Shown: positions 24,411-32,128, counted from the first letter of the stretch. The stretch: DNA of 33,355 bases from Candidatus Tetragenococcus pullicola (GCA_019115705.1 DXDB01000201.1:1-33355), one strand, 5' to 3'. A program made the numbers and translations. Notes: generated from the sequence alone by a model not told the origin.

Positions 24411-24701
24411 TTATTCCTTCAGATAAGCAGTTTCTAATTCCGAAAGCATTTCATACGTTTTTTTCATCGTGGGACAGGCATCTTCAGGAATCGTATAGTT
24501 TTCTGTTAATTGATGGATTTTTTGATAGTACTCACTGACCTCCGTTTGTGGATCAACTTCTGTCTTTTGGTACATCTTTACAAATAAATCATGAATTTCA
24601 AATGTTTCGGGATGATGTTTACCATGGGCACGAGTAATAGCTAAAGTATACGTTTCAAGGGTTGGAAAATATTTCTCTTGTAGGGTTCGATAATCTGACA
24701 T
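24411..24701 (-). CDS. Small hemerythrin/Ric-like protein, 96 residues
   Basis: This small soluble protein is predicted to be helical. Its central part, ITRAHGKHHPETFEIHDLF (22-40), is rich in His (26, 29, 30, 37), with another His63 and a late Cys76 in PEDACPTMKKTYEML. The pattern resembles the small Ric-type relatives of iron-sulfur repair di-iron proteins found in streptococci and lactobacilli. An iron-binding role is plausible but not shown. AGGAGG is 6 nt before the ATG. It sits between the HMA chaperone and the ATPase genes with only 14 nt to the former, so all three are probably one operon dealing with metal, perhaps iron. Confidence 0.7.
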   Translation of the reverse strand: MSDYRTLQEKYFPTLETYTLAITRAHGKHHPETFEIHDLFVKMYQKTEVDPQTEVSEYYQKIHQLTENYTIPEDACPTMKKTYEMLSELETAYLKE

Positions 24702-24715
24702 AATAATCCTCCTAT

Positions 24716-24943
24716 TTATTTTACTTTTTTGCTGATAACTGGATAACCGATATTTTCAACTGCTTGTCCGATAATATCAACATCTGTCGTGGTTTCATCA
24801 AAATTCAATTTCAGCTTACTAGCATTAAATAATACCTTGACCGACTCTTTATCCACTCCAGTTACTTTTGTTGCCGCTGCCTCGATTTTTTGCATACAGG
24901 TAGGACAAGCCAATTCTTCCAGTTGAAATACTGCTTTTTTCAT
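24716..24943 (-). CDS. HMA-domain metal chaperone, 75 residues
   Basis: This is a small ferredoxin-like metal-binding protein of the CopZ type. The binding motif is CPTC (13-16) after a short first strand (KKAVFQLEEL). The rest, KIEAAATKVTGVDKESVKVLFNA and the closing AVENIGYPV, keeps the normal HMA pattern. A longer reading begins at 25075, but ATG 24943 has AGGAGG 8 nt upstream and gives the family length. It is the first gene of the three-gene metal operon and may hand metal to the ATPase, which has no such domain of its own. Confidence 0.87.
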   Translation of the reverse strand: MKKAVFQLEELACPTCMQKIEAAATKVTGVDKESVKVLFNASKLKLNFDETTTDVDIIGQAVENIGYPVISKKVK

Positions 24944-25020
24944 GATGTGTTCCTCCTCGTATAGATTGGAAAGTATCGTTAAGAAGATTGATACGTTCTC
25001 TTTATTACATCTACAGTATA

Positions 25021-25056
25021 TAGAGAATCTCCTTAACAAAAATTGATGACAATCAA
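25021..25056 (-). promoter_or_regulatory. Dyads upstream of the metal operon, candidate operator
   Basis: TTGAT and ATCAA flank GACA at 25043-25056, and GAGAATCTC at 25023-25031 is an odd palindrome. TATACT and TATATA lie nearby on the minus strand without a convincing -35. The region probably holds the regulated promoter of the HMA-Ric-ATPase operon; the regulator is unknown. Confidence 0.3.
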
Positions 25057-25086
25057 GTTTATTGGCTTTTTTCAAAAAATCAACAG

Positions 25087-25118
25087 AAAAAAAGCCTTGC
25101 TAAAAAGCAAGACCTTTT
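25087..25118 (-). terminator. Terminator of the siderophore importer operon
   Basis: On the minus strand GTCTTGC pairs with GCAAGGC (one G-U) around a TTTTTA loop and is followed by seven Ts. It begins at the stop codon of the last permease gene and separates this operon from the metal efflux genes. Confidence 0.82.
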
Positions 25119-26104
25119 TATTGTACTGATTTTTTTAATAGCTGAAAAATAAAGTAGGGAGCCCCGATGATCGAAACAATGATGCCAGCAGCCATTTCTC
25201 CATTTGGCAACAATATTCGTCCCAATACATCACTATATAGCAAAATAAGCGTTCCTATCATGGCTGTCATTAAAATGGCTTGATTATTTTTACGCTGTAA
25301 GATTCCTTTAGCAATATGAGGGGCTATCAATCCGATAAAACTAATCGATCCGGCGACAGAGACACTGATTGCTGCTAAAATAATCGCACAACATAAGAAG
25401 AAAATTTGTTTTTTTCGTAGTGGCACCCCTAAACCAATTGCTTCTTCATCCCCTAATTCGATTACTTCCAAGTGTTTCCCTTGTAATAAAATGAACGGTA
25501 GGATGACAAAGATCCCCGGAGCAAGCATTCCGACATGTTTCCAAGTGGTTCCCCAAATGGTTCCTGAAAGCCATGCCGTTACAAAGCGATAACTATCGGT
25601 TGAAATTTGAACCGTCGCAAGTAGCGTTATCGCTGAAATTCCCGCATTCACAGCAACACCTGCTAACAATAAGCGATTGGAATCAAAGCGTTGTCTTTGT
25701 TTGCCACAAATATAAACTAAGATGGCTGCAATGAAACTTCCTAAACAAGCGATTATCGGTAAAAAACCAGTTGTCTGTTGATTCGAAAAAAAGCCAAGAT
25801 ATAACAAAACGAGTAAGCCTGCTCCGGAGTTAATTCCTAAAATTCCCGGATCGGCAAGATCATTATGTGTGATTGTTTGAAAAAGATACCCAGAAACAGC
25901 TAAACCGGCTCCGGCAAAAATCGACACAAACAAACGAGGCATTCGAAAATCATAGACGATCAATTGTTGTGCCGTTGTCCCTTGTCTCAAAAGAGCAGCA
26001 ATTAGTTCCTTAATGGTCAAATTGTTTCTTCCAATTGCTAAACTAGCGAGAAAGCCCATGAAAAAAAGGAGCCAGAGAATGGTCCATATGCCTTTCTTTT
26101 TCAA
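25118..26104 (-). CDS. FecCD-family ferric-siderophore ABC permease (second)
   Basis: This is a membrane subunit of an iron-siderophore importer, 328 residues with about nine or ten hydrophobic segments. Typical marks are FRMPRLFVSIFAGAGLAVSG near the start, NDLADPGILGINSGAGL, and the cytoplasmic contact loop with EVIELGDEEAIGLGV; GSISFIGLIAPHIAK lies near the end. Longer readings run back into the preceding gene. The start is probably TTG 26104, 6 nt after AGGAGGGG and overlapping the previous stop by 4 nt (TTGA). It is the last gene before the terminator. Confidence 0.91.
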   Translation of the reverse strand: MKKKGIWTILWLLFFMGFLASLAIGRNNLTIKELIAALLRQGTTAQQLIVYDFRMPRLFVSIFAGAGLAVSGYLFQTITHNDLADPGILGINSGAGLLVLLYLGFFSNQQTTGFLPIIACLGSFIAAILVYICGKQRQRFDSNRLLLAGVAVNAGISAITLLATVQISTDSYRFVTAWLSGTIWGTTWKHVGMLAPGIFVILPFILLQGKHLEVIELGDEEAIGLGVPLRKKQIFFLCCAIILAAISVSVAGSISFIGLIAPHIAKGILQRKNNQAILMTAMIGTLILLYSDVLGRILLPNGEMAAGIIVSIIGAPYFIFQLLKKSVQ

Positions 26105-27081
26105 ATGTTTCCCCTCCTGATTTGCAAAAGTAATAATGGCACGCCAATGATTGTGACCAATACCCCCACTGGCGTTTCTAAAGGCGGCGCGATGAGTCGC
26201 GAACAAACATCGGCAACCACAAAGAAAAGCGCACCAAATACGGCAGAGGCCGGAATGACTAGCTTGTAATCATGGCCAACAAAAAAACGCACAATATGAG
26301 GAATAATCAAACCGAGAAAGCTGATTGTCCCTACCAAAGAAACCGCTGTTCCTGCTAAAAGCAATACACATAGTAAAGCTTTTTCACGAATTTTTTGCGG
26401 ATTTTTCCCAAGTGAGATGGCCGTCTCATCGCCCATGCTCAATAAGCTGATTTCTCGGCTGTAAAAACAAGCCCCTAGAACCCCTAAAATAATGATAGGA
26501 AAAGCCAATTTGACTTGAGGCCCTGTCACATTTCCCGTACCACCAACGAGCCAAAAGGTAATGTCTTGGTTTAAGTTAAAAAAGAGACTGATACTTTGAC
26601 TAATCGCAGTGAAAAAAGAACTAATGGCGGCTCCTAAAAGGACCATTCTTACCGATGAATGTGCGAAAATGACCCGATTTGAAGCCACGTAAATAATACT
26701 TAAGGCAATACCTGCTCCCACAAAAGAAGCGAGGATTGTCACACTAGGTCGTGGCGATGGCATAATCGCAAACACCAGGGCCAATCCCAACCCAGCCCCA
26801 GCATTAATGCCTAAAAGGCCTGAATCAGCAAGTGGATTGTTGGTCACCCCTTGCATCAAGGCACCTGAGACCGCAAAGGCAGCTCCTACTACCACAGAAG
26901 CCATTGTTCTGGGAATCCGTAATTGTCGAATCATTAATTGAATCGAGTTTTGAGCATCATAGTCATGGAAAGCTGCCACAACATCAGACCAACTGCTTTT
27001 AACCGCGCCATATTTCAAAGAGGCAAAAATAGCTAAAACCAAGAATAAACCACTTAAGATAAAAAACAATTTCTTCTTCAT
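26101..27081 (-). CDS. FecCD-family ferric-siderophore ABC permease (first)
   Basis: This is the partner membrane subunit of the importer, 326 residues with about ten hydrophobic segments. It shows QLRIPRTMASVVVGAAFAVS, NPLADSGLLGINAGAGLGL, the ATPase-contact LLSMGDETAISLGK, and GTISFLGLIIPHIVR. Its ATG overlaps the ATPase stop by 4 nt (ATGA), with GAGGG 7 nt upstream. The two permeases form a heterodimer; together with the ATPase and the divergent lipoprotein they make a complete FhuCBGD-like system. The siderophore is not readable. Confidence 0.92.
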   Translation of the reverse strand: MKKKLFFILSGLFLVLAIFASLKYGAVKSSWSDVVAAFHDYDAQNSIQLMIRQLRIPRTMASVVVGAAFAVSGALMQGVTNNPLADSGLLGINAGAGLGLALVFAIMPSPRPSVTILASFVGAGIALSIIYVASNRVIFAHSSVRMVLLGAAISSFFTAISQSISLFFNLNQDITFWLVGGTGNVTGPQVKLAFPIIILGVLGACFYSREISLLSMGDETAISLGKNPQKIREKALLCVLLLAGTAVSLVGTISFLGLIIPHIVRFFVGHDYKLVIPASAVFGALFFVVADVCSRLIAPPLETPVGVLVTIIGVPLLLLQIRRGNI

Positions 27082-27869
27082 GGCAAATCCCTCACAAGGT
27101 CATAGGAAAGGATCATTGGCTTCTGATTTTTTTCTGATAAAATGATTTGAGGCCAAATATCAAATAACGTTTGCATGTTTTCTTTGGTAAAAACTTCATT
27201 AGAACTACCCTCTAAAATCACATTGCCTTCTTTCATCGCCAACACATGGTCTGAAAATTGAGCCGCATGATTTAAATCATGGATGGTTAATAAAATTGTT
27301 TTCCCTTGACGATTGATTTCTGTCAATAAATAAAGAATTTCTAGCTGATGGGCTGGATCCAAAAAGGAAATGGGTTCATCCAAAATTAAAACATCCGTAT
27401 CTTGTGCCAAGGCCATGGCAATCCAGACTCGTTGCTGTTGCCCACCAGATAAAGTATCTAGCGCTCGTCTTTTTAACTTTGTCAATCCAGTCGCTTCAAT
27501 GGCCCATTGGATTTTCTCATGATCTTCTTTTCTTAAGCCAGCAAAACCACTTTGATAAGGAAAACGACCATAGGAAACAATTTCTTCCACGCTTAGGCCA
27601 GGAACTTGACTTGTTTTTTGTGATAACAAGGCTATTTTTTTAGCAATTTCTTTTGTGTCCAAACGATTAATGGCTGTTTTATCTATGTATACATTGCCTT
27701 TATTAGGTTCTAAAATACGAGCGATTGTTTTCAACAGAGTTGTCTTACCACTTCCATTAGGACCAATCAAGCTCGTTATTTTCCCTTCAGGAATTTCAAT
27801 TGTTATATCCTTTAAAACCATTTTATTCTCATAGCCACTCGTCAAATCAGCTGTTGTTAATTGTACCAT
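27078..27869 (-). CDS. FecE/FhuC-type siderophore ABC transporter ATPase
   Basis: This is the cytoplasmic ATPase of the siderophore importer, 263 residues. Walker A is GPNGSGKTT (about 36-44), the Q-loop is LLSQKT, the signature is LSGGQQQRVW, Walker B is VLILDEP, and the switch is LTIHDLNHA. A longer reading starts at 27929, but ATG 27869 has AAAGGA 7 nt upstream and follows the promoter properly. It heads the operon and is divergent from the binding protein gene. Transcription is predicted to be iron-repressed through the Fur-like box at its -10. Confidence 0.94.
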   Translation of the reverse strand: MVQLTTADLTSGYENKMVLKDITIEIPEGKITSLIGPNGSGKTTLLKTIARILEPNKGNVYIDKTAINRLDTKEIAKKIALLSQKTSQVPGLSVEEIVSYGRFPYQSGFAGLRKEDHEKIQWAIEATGLTKLKRRALDTLSGGQQQRVWIAMALAQDTDVLILDEPISFLDPAHQLEILYLLTEINRQGKTILLTIHDLNHAAQFSDHVLAMKEGNVILEGSSNEVFTKENMQTLFDIWPQIILSEKNQKPMILSYDLVRDLP

Positions 27870-27885
27870 TGTTTGTTCCTTTCTT

Positions 27886-27906
27886 TGATAATCATTCTCA
27901 ATTATC
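27886..27906 (-). promoter_or_regulatory. Fur box at the importer operon
   Basis: TGATAATCATTCTCA (27886-27900) matches the 7-1-7 Fur consensus TGATAATNATTATCA with one mismatch. It adjoins and, in its extended form up to 27906, covers the -10 of the ATPase gene promoter. Confidence 0.8.
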
Positions 27907-27929
27907 GCTTTCTTTTCAGTTCCCGTCAA
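27901..27929 (-). promoter_or_regulatory. Promoter of the siderophore importer operon
   Basis: On the minus strand TTGACG (27929-27924) and GATAAT (27906-27901) are 17 nt apart, upstream of the ATPase gene. The -10 is part of the extended Fur-like box. Confidence 0.75.
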
Positions 27930-28055
27930 CCGCTATCTGGGAAATTTCTTATAAGTTTTAAAAAACGAGTCCTAGTTACACTTTAGTGAGACATTGCCTT
28001 TTCTTTCTCACTTCAGAATGGAACATTTTTTAAGAAATTTAAAATAAAAATTTGA

Positions 28056-28084
28056 TTGACATTTATCTTTTCATTCGTGATAAT
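28056..28084 (+). promoter_or_regulatory. Promoter of the siderophore-binding protein gene
   Basis: A perfect -35 TTGACA (28056-28061) and GATAAT (28079-28084) are 17 nt apart. The layout mirrors the promoter on the other strand, with the -10 next to a Fur-like element. Confidence 0.8.
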
Positions 28085-28105
28085 AGCAATTGAGAATAGT
28101 TATCA
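28078..28105 (+). promoter_or_regulatory. Fur-like box at the binding protein gene
   Basis: TGAGAATAGTTATCA (28091-28105) fits the Fur 7-1-7 consensus with two mismatches. A further half TGATAAT (28078-28084) precedes it, so two overlapping Fur dimers could sit across the -10 and the start of transcription. Confidence 0.65.
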
Positions 28106-28125
28106 ATTAAAAGGAGAAAAAATTC

Positions 28126-29076
28126 ATGACAAAAAAAATAATTGCCGGTTTCGTTTCTTGCCTATCACTTCTATCATTAGCCGCCTGTGGTCAATCAACG
28201 ACAGACGAGAAAACAAACGAATCAACAGCTCCAACAGAGGTACAAAAAGAACAAACACTTACCGATGCCCAAGGTCATGAGGTCACAATCCCTGCTAATC
28301 CGAAACGTATCATTGGTTCTTATCTAGAAGATTACCTGGTCGCACTTGATGAGATCCCTGTTGCCCAATGGACCGTCGGAAAAGGCTCTGTCCAAAAGTA
28401 TTTACAAGAAGATTTAAAAGATATTCCTACGATTAATTATGACCTTCCTTACGAAGATGTATTAAGTTTTGAACCCGATTTACTTTTGATTGAATCAGAT
28501 TCTGCGGTTGAAGGTGGAAAATACGCGGAATATGAAAAAATTGCGCCCACTTATGTCGTTAAAAATGGGACCGATATTTCTTGGCAAGAACGTTTAGAAG
28601 ATATCGCCAAAGTGCTCCATAAAGAAGACCAAGCCAAACAAGTCGAAGCCGATTATCAACAGTTGATTGAAGAGACCAAAGAAAGCGAAGAAGAAAAAAT
28701 AGCTGGAAAATCCGCAGCAGTCATTTGGGTCACCAACAATTCAGCCTTTATGGTTGCGGGCAATCGCTCCAGCGGTAAACTGATTTATGATGAATTAGGC
28801 TTTGAAATGCCTGAACTCACGAAACAAATTTCAGAAGATGCAACGGCTGACTTTTCGCAAGTATCTTTAGAAAGTTTATCACAATTAGATGCTGACTATC
28901 TAATTTTAGTGAATAGTGATGAAAAAGCCGAAATGTTTAGTGATCCACTTTGGGAAAATATTCCTGCAGTTAAAAATGATCAAGTCTTTGAATATGGACC
29001 CGATAAAAGCTGGTTATATAATGGACCAATTGCTTATACGAAAATGTTAGAAGATATCAAAGAAAGTTTACAATAA
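28126..29076 (+). CDS. Siderophore-binding lipoprotein of the iron ABC importer
   Basis: This extracellular receptor for a ferric siderophore is a 316-residue class III (FhuD/BtuF-fold) binding protein. Residues 1-21 are a lipoprotein signal ending in the lipobox LAAC with Cys21. The mature protein starts with a Thr/Glu-rich linker, then VTIPANPKRIIG, the usual first strand of the fold, and VLSFEPDLLLIES, typical of the hinge side. AAAGGAG lies 8 nt before the ATG. It is divergent from the ATPase-permease operon and followed by a strong terminator. Expression is likely iron-repressed. Confidence 0.93.
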   Translation: MTKKIIAGFVSCLSLLSLAACGQSTTDEKTNESTAPTEVQKEQTLTDAQGHEVTIPANPKRIIGSYLEDYLVALDEIPVAQWTVGKGSVQKYLQEDLKDIPTINYDLPYEDVLSFEPDLLLIESDSAVEGGKYAEYEKIAPTYVVKNGTDISWQERLEDIAKVLHKEDQAKQVEADYQQLIEETKESEEEKIAGKSAAVIWVTNNSAFMVAGNRSSGKLIYDELGFEMPELTKQISEDATADFSQVSLESLSQLDADYLILVNSDEKAEMFSDPLWENIPAVKNDQVFEYGPDKSWLYNGPIAYTKMLEDIKESLQ

Positions 29077-29084
29077 CAAAAGGA

Positions 29085-29118
29085 CCACCTAAGATATAAA
29101 ACTTAGGTGGCTTTTTTA
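29085..29118 (+). terminator. Terminator of the binding protein gene
   Basis: CCACCTAAG (29085-29093) and CTTAGGTGG (29102-29110) form a perfect 9-bp stem followed by CTTTTTTATT. The reverse direction has a short A/T flank, so it may also serve the convergent gene. Confidence 0.9.
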
Positions 29119-29135
29119 TTATTTTTCAATCACTA

Positions 29136-30110
29136 TCACTTATTTTTTATAGTTGCTATTTTGTCAAAAATTGATTTTGAAGTCATTAAATCCTGGGCAG
29201 CAATCCCTACCGTTTTAAAGAAAATGATTTCTTGGTCATTTTCACGACCACCAATTTCTTTGTTTAAGACTTGCCCAATATCGCCCTTAAACTTTTCATC
29301 GGTAATTTCTCCATTTTCTAACGGAATCAACAAGTCGCCCGCTTCTGCTAAAACGGCATCTTTTGAATCAAAATAAATTTTCGATGTTCGTTTTAAACAA
29401 TCAACTGGTATTTCTTGCATATCTGGTTGATACGATCCCACACCAGATATAGTCGCACCCGCTTTTACCTTTTTCCCATCAAAAACAGGACGCTTAGATG
29501 GCGTGACTGTGATAATCAAATCCGCCTCACAAATTGCCTCGTCTGCTGATTCTACGGCCACAATTTTTGTCTGGTACTTCTTTAAGTTGTTTTTCATCGT
29601 GGTCACAAACGCTTTGGCACGATCAAAGTCTAAGTCCGACACGCGAACTTCTTTTAAGTCTCTAGCAATCAGCATGGCCTCTAGTTGAGTAGCTGCCTGT
29701 CCGCCTGTACCTATTACAGCTCCGATGTCACAATCTTTTTTAGCCAAAGTTTCAAAAGCAATCCCACTAGCCGCTCCTGTACGTAATTGGGTCACGTAAT
29801 TACCATCAAGGATCCCATCTACAATACCGGTTTGGGTGTTCATGACTAATACTTGTGCATTGATTGTAGGTAGTCCTTTTTCAATATTTTCGGGAAACAT
29901 ATTGAGTACTTTCACACAAGAGACATCATAATCTTCACAGTAAGCAGGCATGCAAAGATAGGTTCCTGTCCCTGCTTCGTTTTTGATCTGCGTTCGTAAA
30001 GGAACCGTCACCTTTTTTTGCGAGAATAAGCGAAAAGCATCTCTCACGGCATTCATACAATCTTCCATGGTATAGTTCTTTTGAATTTCTTCTTTTGAAA
30101 TAGTAAGCAC
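29136..30110 (-). CDS. Ornithine cyclodeaminase / mu-crystallin family enzyme
   Basis: This is an NAD(P)-dependent enzyme of 324 residues. Members convert ornithine to proline, reduce cyclic imino acids such as pyrroline-2-carboxylate, or act as alanine dehydrogenases or SbnB-type siderophore enzymes. Visible are the substrate Lys67 in VKVLNMFPEN, LDGNYVTQLRTGAASGIA (101-118) and the nucleotide loop IGTGGQA (133-139). The reading from 30260 is too long; GTG 30110 has AGGAGG 6 nt upstream and gives the family length. The neighbour is a proline iminopeptidase, so a link to proline or its imino acids is the preferred guess. The nearby siderophore importer leaves an SbnB-like role possible, though no SbnA partner is present. 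Confidence 0.8.
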   Translation of the reverse strand: MLTISKEEIQKNYTMEDCMNAVRDAFRLFSQKKVTVPLRTQIKNEAGTGTYLCMPAYCEDYDVSCVKVLNMFPENIEKGLPTINAQVLVMNTQTGIVDGILDGNYVTQLRTGAASGIAFETLAKKDCDIGAVIGTGGQAATQLEAMLIARDLKEVRVSDLDFDRAKAFVTTMKNNLKKYQTKIVAVESADEAICEADLIITVTPSKRPVFDGKKVKAGATISGVGSYQPDMQEIPVDCLKRTSKIYFDSKDAVLAEAGDLLIPLENGEITDEKFKGDIGQVLNKEIGGRENDQEIIFFKTVGIAAQDLMTSKSIFDKIATIKNK

Positions 30111-30190
30111 ACGAATCCTCCTTTTTTTATTATAAATAAAAGTGTTATTGGTTAATCTTCTCTTGCAGCGAATTTTTAGCGGTAGCCTAT

Positions 30191-30228
30191 GAAAAAAGCC
30201 AGCCATGGTGTTTTCCATCGCTGGCACT
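30191..30228 (-). terminator. Terminator of the proline iminopeptidase gene
   Basis: GCCAGCCATGG (30198-30208) pairs with CCATCGCTGGC (30215-30225) with one mismatch. On the minus strand it is followed by TTTTTTC. It lies just past the peptidase stop and before the cyclodeaminase-family gene, which therefore should have its own promoter; a TATAAT is visible near 30131 without a good -35. Confidence 0.85.
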
Positions 30229-30231
30229 TTT

Positions 30232-31137
30232 TTATTCTTCAAACGTTTGGTTTTCAACATCGGCTAAAAAAGTCATCAAATGATCAAAATAGACCGGTGC
30301 ATTGTCAATCATATGGTGATGACCACCATCTGGAGTCGTTACAAAACGGGCGTGAGGAATACTTTCTGCCATGCGCTTTCCGGCAGCTAATGGCATCGAT
30401 TCATGTTCGCCAAAGGTAATCAAAGTTGGCGTTTGAATTTTATGGATATCTTGACTACGATCCCAACCAGCAAGCTTTCCTGTCACAACAAATTCATTAT
30501 CTCCTTGGAAATAATTATACACTTGCGTCCCCATCGTTGGTACTAGATGGCGGATTGCTGGTGGTTGTTTTCGATCAATATAGTCACGATTTAAGCGATC
30601 AATCAACGCTTCATAACGTTCATTAAAGTCATTTTTTTCTTCGCATTCTTTCAAAAAGTCTAGCTCTTCTGTTGTAAATTCTTTTTCACGAATTGCCTGA
30701 ATACTATCCATGTATTCATCGATGTTATCTGTCATACTAGAAATGATAATTCCTTTTAAGTGGTCCGGATATTTTAAAGCATATTCTTGAACCAAGGCGC
30801 CACCCCAGGATTGACCAATTAAATAAAAATCATCCAGTTCAAGTTTTTGTCGAACTTCTTCCACTTCATCCACAAAATATTCCATGGTTAGAAATTGTTC
30901 GACATTTTTAGGATCCGAAAAATCAGGTTGATCAGAATACCACGAACCTAATTGATCATACATAGACACTTGAACATTTAAGTCCTTTAGTTTTTCTGCA
31001 AAGTTTTCATAGTATTCATGATTGCCACCAGGGCCCCCGTGTAGACAAAGCAACTGAATATCTCCACCGACGTTATCAGTGTGTGTCCACAGATGATAGC
31101 CATTTTCTAAGGTAATAATTGTTGTTCCTTCTCGCAT
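30232..31137 (-). CDS. pip: Proline iminopeptidase (alpha/beta hydrolase, peptidase S33)
   Basis: This cytoplasmic peptidase removes N-terminal proline from peptides. The 301 residues show the oxyanion motif HGGPGG (33-38), MYDQLGSWYSDQP (59-71), the nucleophile elbow GQSWGG with Ser110, and GGHHHMID with the likely catalytic His (273-275). At the usual place of the catalytic Asp (GxxD) it reads GEHESMP, with Glu246 instead, which is odd and should be compared with relatives. A reading from TTG 31149 is possible; ATG 31137 is chosen because GGTGG precedes it and TTG is not needed. Confidence 0.85.
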   Translation of the reverse strand: MREGTTIITLENGYHLWTHTDNVGGDIQLLCLHGGPGGNHEYYENFAEKLKDLNVQVSMYDQLGSWYSDQPDFSDPKNVEQFLTMEYFVDEVEEVRQKLELDDFYLIGQSWGGALVQEYALKYPDHLKGIIISSMTDNIDEYMDSIQAIREKEFTTEELDFLKECEEKNDFNERYEALIDRLNRDYIDRKQPPAIRHLVPTMGTQVYNYFQGDNEFVVTGKLAGWDRSQDIHKIQTPTLITFGEHESMPLAAGKRMAESIPHARFVTTPDGGHHHMIDNAPVYFDHLMTFLADVENQTFEE

Positions 31138-31190
31138 TTTCCCACCCAATTTCTTTTAATTTTTACTACTTTTAGTGTAACACTTTTGCT

Positions 31191-31373
31191 CTACTTTTCC
31201 CATTCACCAGGTGACCAAAGTTCTCCATCCAAACGTCCTTGTATCTGTTCTTTCCGTTTTTCTTGTTCGGCCAATAATTCGTTTAAGCCTAAATAAAAAG
31301 CACGTTCCTTATAATCGGTGCTTTCTTGACAGAGCCGTTCAATTTCTTGTTGTATCCAATCAAATTTATCCAA
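31191..31373 (-). CDS. Small protein of 60 residues, unknown function
   Basis: I do not recognise this gene. It encodes a 60-residue, highly charged, Glu/Lys-rich protein without membrane segment or Cys pairs apart from one Cys15, probably helical (DWIQQEIERLCQESTDYKER). The start is TTG 31373 with GAGGTG 7 nt upstream, and it begins 11 nt after the stop of the oxidoreductase gene, so it is likely co-translated with it. The good ribosome binding site and tight spacing support a real gene. Confidence 0.55.
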   Translation of the reverse strand: MDKFDWIQQEIERLCQESTDYKERAFYLGLNELLAEQEKRKEQIQGRLDGELWSPGEWEK

Positions 31374-31384
31374 TGACAGTCACC

Positions 31385-32068
31385 TCACAAATTCCCGTCC
31401 AAATACATCTGAATTTCATCAATGTTTTCACGCGTTTCATGAATCATATCTTCAATTTGGTCTAAGACAAAGCGATTTTCTTCAGTCGTTTTTATTTGCT
31501 GTAATTTCTCTAAATACCAAGCTTCTTTAGCCTTTAAAGAATCAAAATTTCTCACGGTCAAATATTGCTGGTAAGAAATCAACAGCTGCATTTTTTCCTT
31601 TTCGCGCATATATTGAAACTGAAAAATCAAGAAAGGTTTCAAAAACTGCATCTGTGTCTTTTTAGCAAGTGCTTGAAAAGGAGTCGTTAAGGCACTGATG
31701 GTAAACCCTTCACGTCCACCCACTTGGTATTCTTTTTCAGCTGCACCAATCACCATCACTAAGCCTAATTCTTTTCCTTTCAATTTATCTCCATTTGCTC
31801 CATAAGCAAAATGTTCACTTAGCACTTGATCTTGCCACTCTTTTAATAAAGCAGGTGCCTGATACCAGTAAAAAGGAAATTGTAAAAGAATTCGATCATG
31901 AGCTTGCAAGAGAGTCTGTTCAGCTTTTACATCGATGACGCCCTCTGGATAAATGGTTTCTAAATGGTGAACAGTCACTTGATCTGTTTGAGGCAACGAG
32001 TCTTTTAAATATTGTTGACTTGCCGAACCTAACCTATCCGGATGGGAAATAATTAGTAGTGTTTTCAT
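31385..32068 (-). CDS. NAD(P)H oxidoreductase, flavodoxin-like fold (MdaB/KefF type)
   Basis: This is a probable FMN- or FAD-dependent quinone or azo reductase of 227 residues. Family marks are SHPDRLGSASQQYL (8-21, flavin phosphate site), LLQFPFYWYQAPALLKEWQD (61-80), then FAYGANGDKLKGKELGLVM and GGREGFTISALTTPFQ. The last 60 residues are charged and helical, longer than in the shortest relatives. ATG 32068 has AAGGAG 7 nt upstream. A weak promoter (TTGCAA, 16 nt, TAAGAT) with the palindrome ACAGCTGT in its spacer precedes it. The 60-aa gene follows directly. Confidence 0.85.
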   Translation of the reverse strand: MKTLLIISHPDRLGSASQQYLKDSLPQTDQVTVHHLETIYPEGVIDVKAEQTLLQAHDRILLQFPFYWYQAPALLKEWQDQVLSEHFAYGANGDKLKGKELGLVMVIGAAEKEYQVGGREGFTISALTTPFQALAKKTQMQFLKPFLIFQFQYMREKEKMQLLISYQQYLTVRNFDSLKAKEAWYLEKLQQIKTTEENRFVLDQIEDMIHETRENIDEIQMYLDGNL

Positions 32069-32128
32069 GAATTACTCCTTGTGATTTGCTACTATTATCT
32101 TAACGAACAGCTGTATATTTGCAAAGAA

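Noticed and set aside
28056-28280. Plus-strand ORF of 74 residues starting before the siderophore-binding protein
   Set aside because: It covers the promoter and Fur box and overlaps the true gene in another frame.
29136-30110. SbnB-type siderophore biosynthesis gene
   Set aside because: Although it is near a siderophore importer, there is no SbnA or other biosynthetic partner and it is transcribed apart from the importer, so I kept the general family name.
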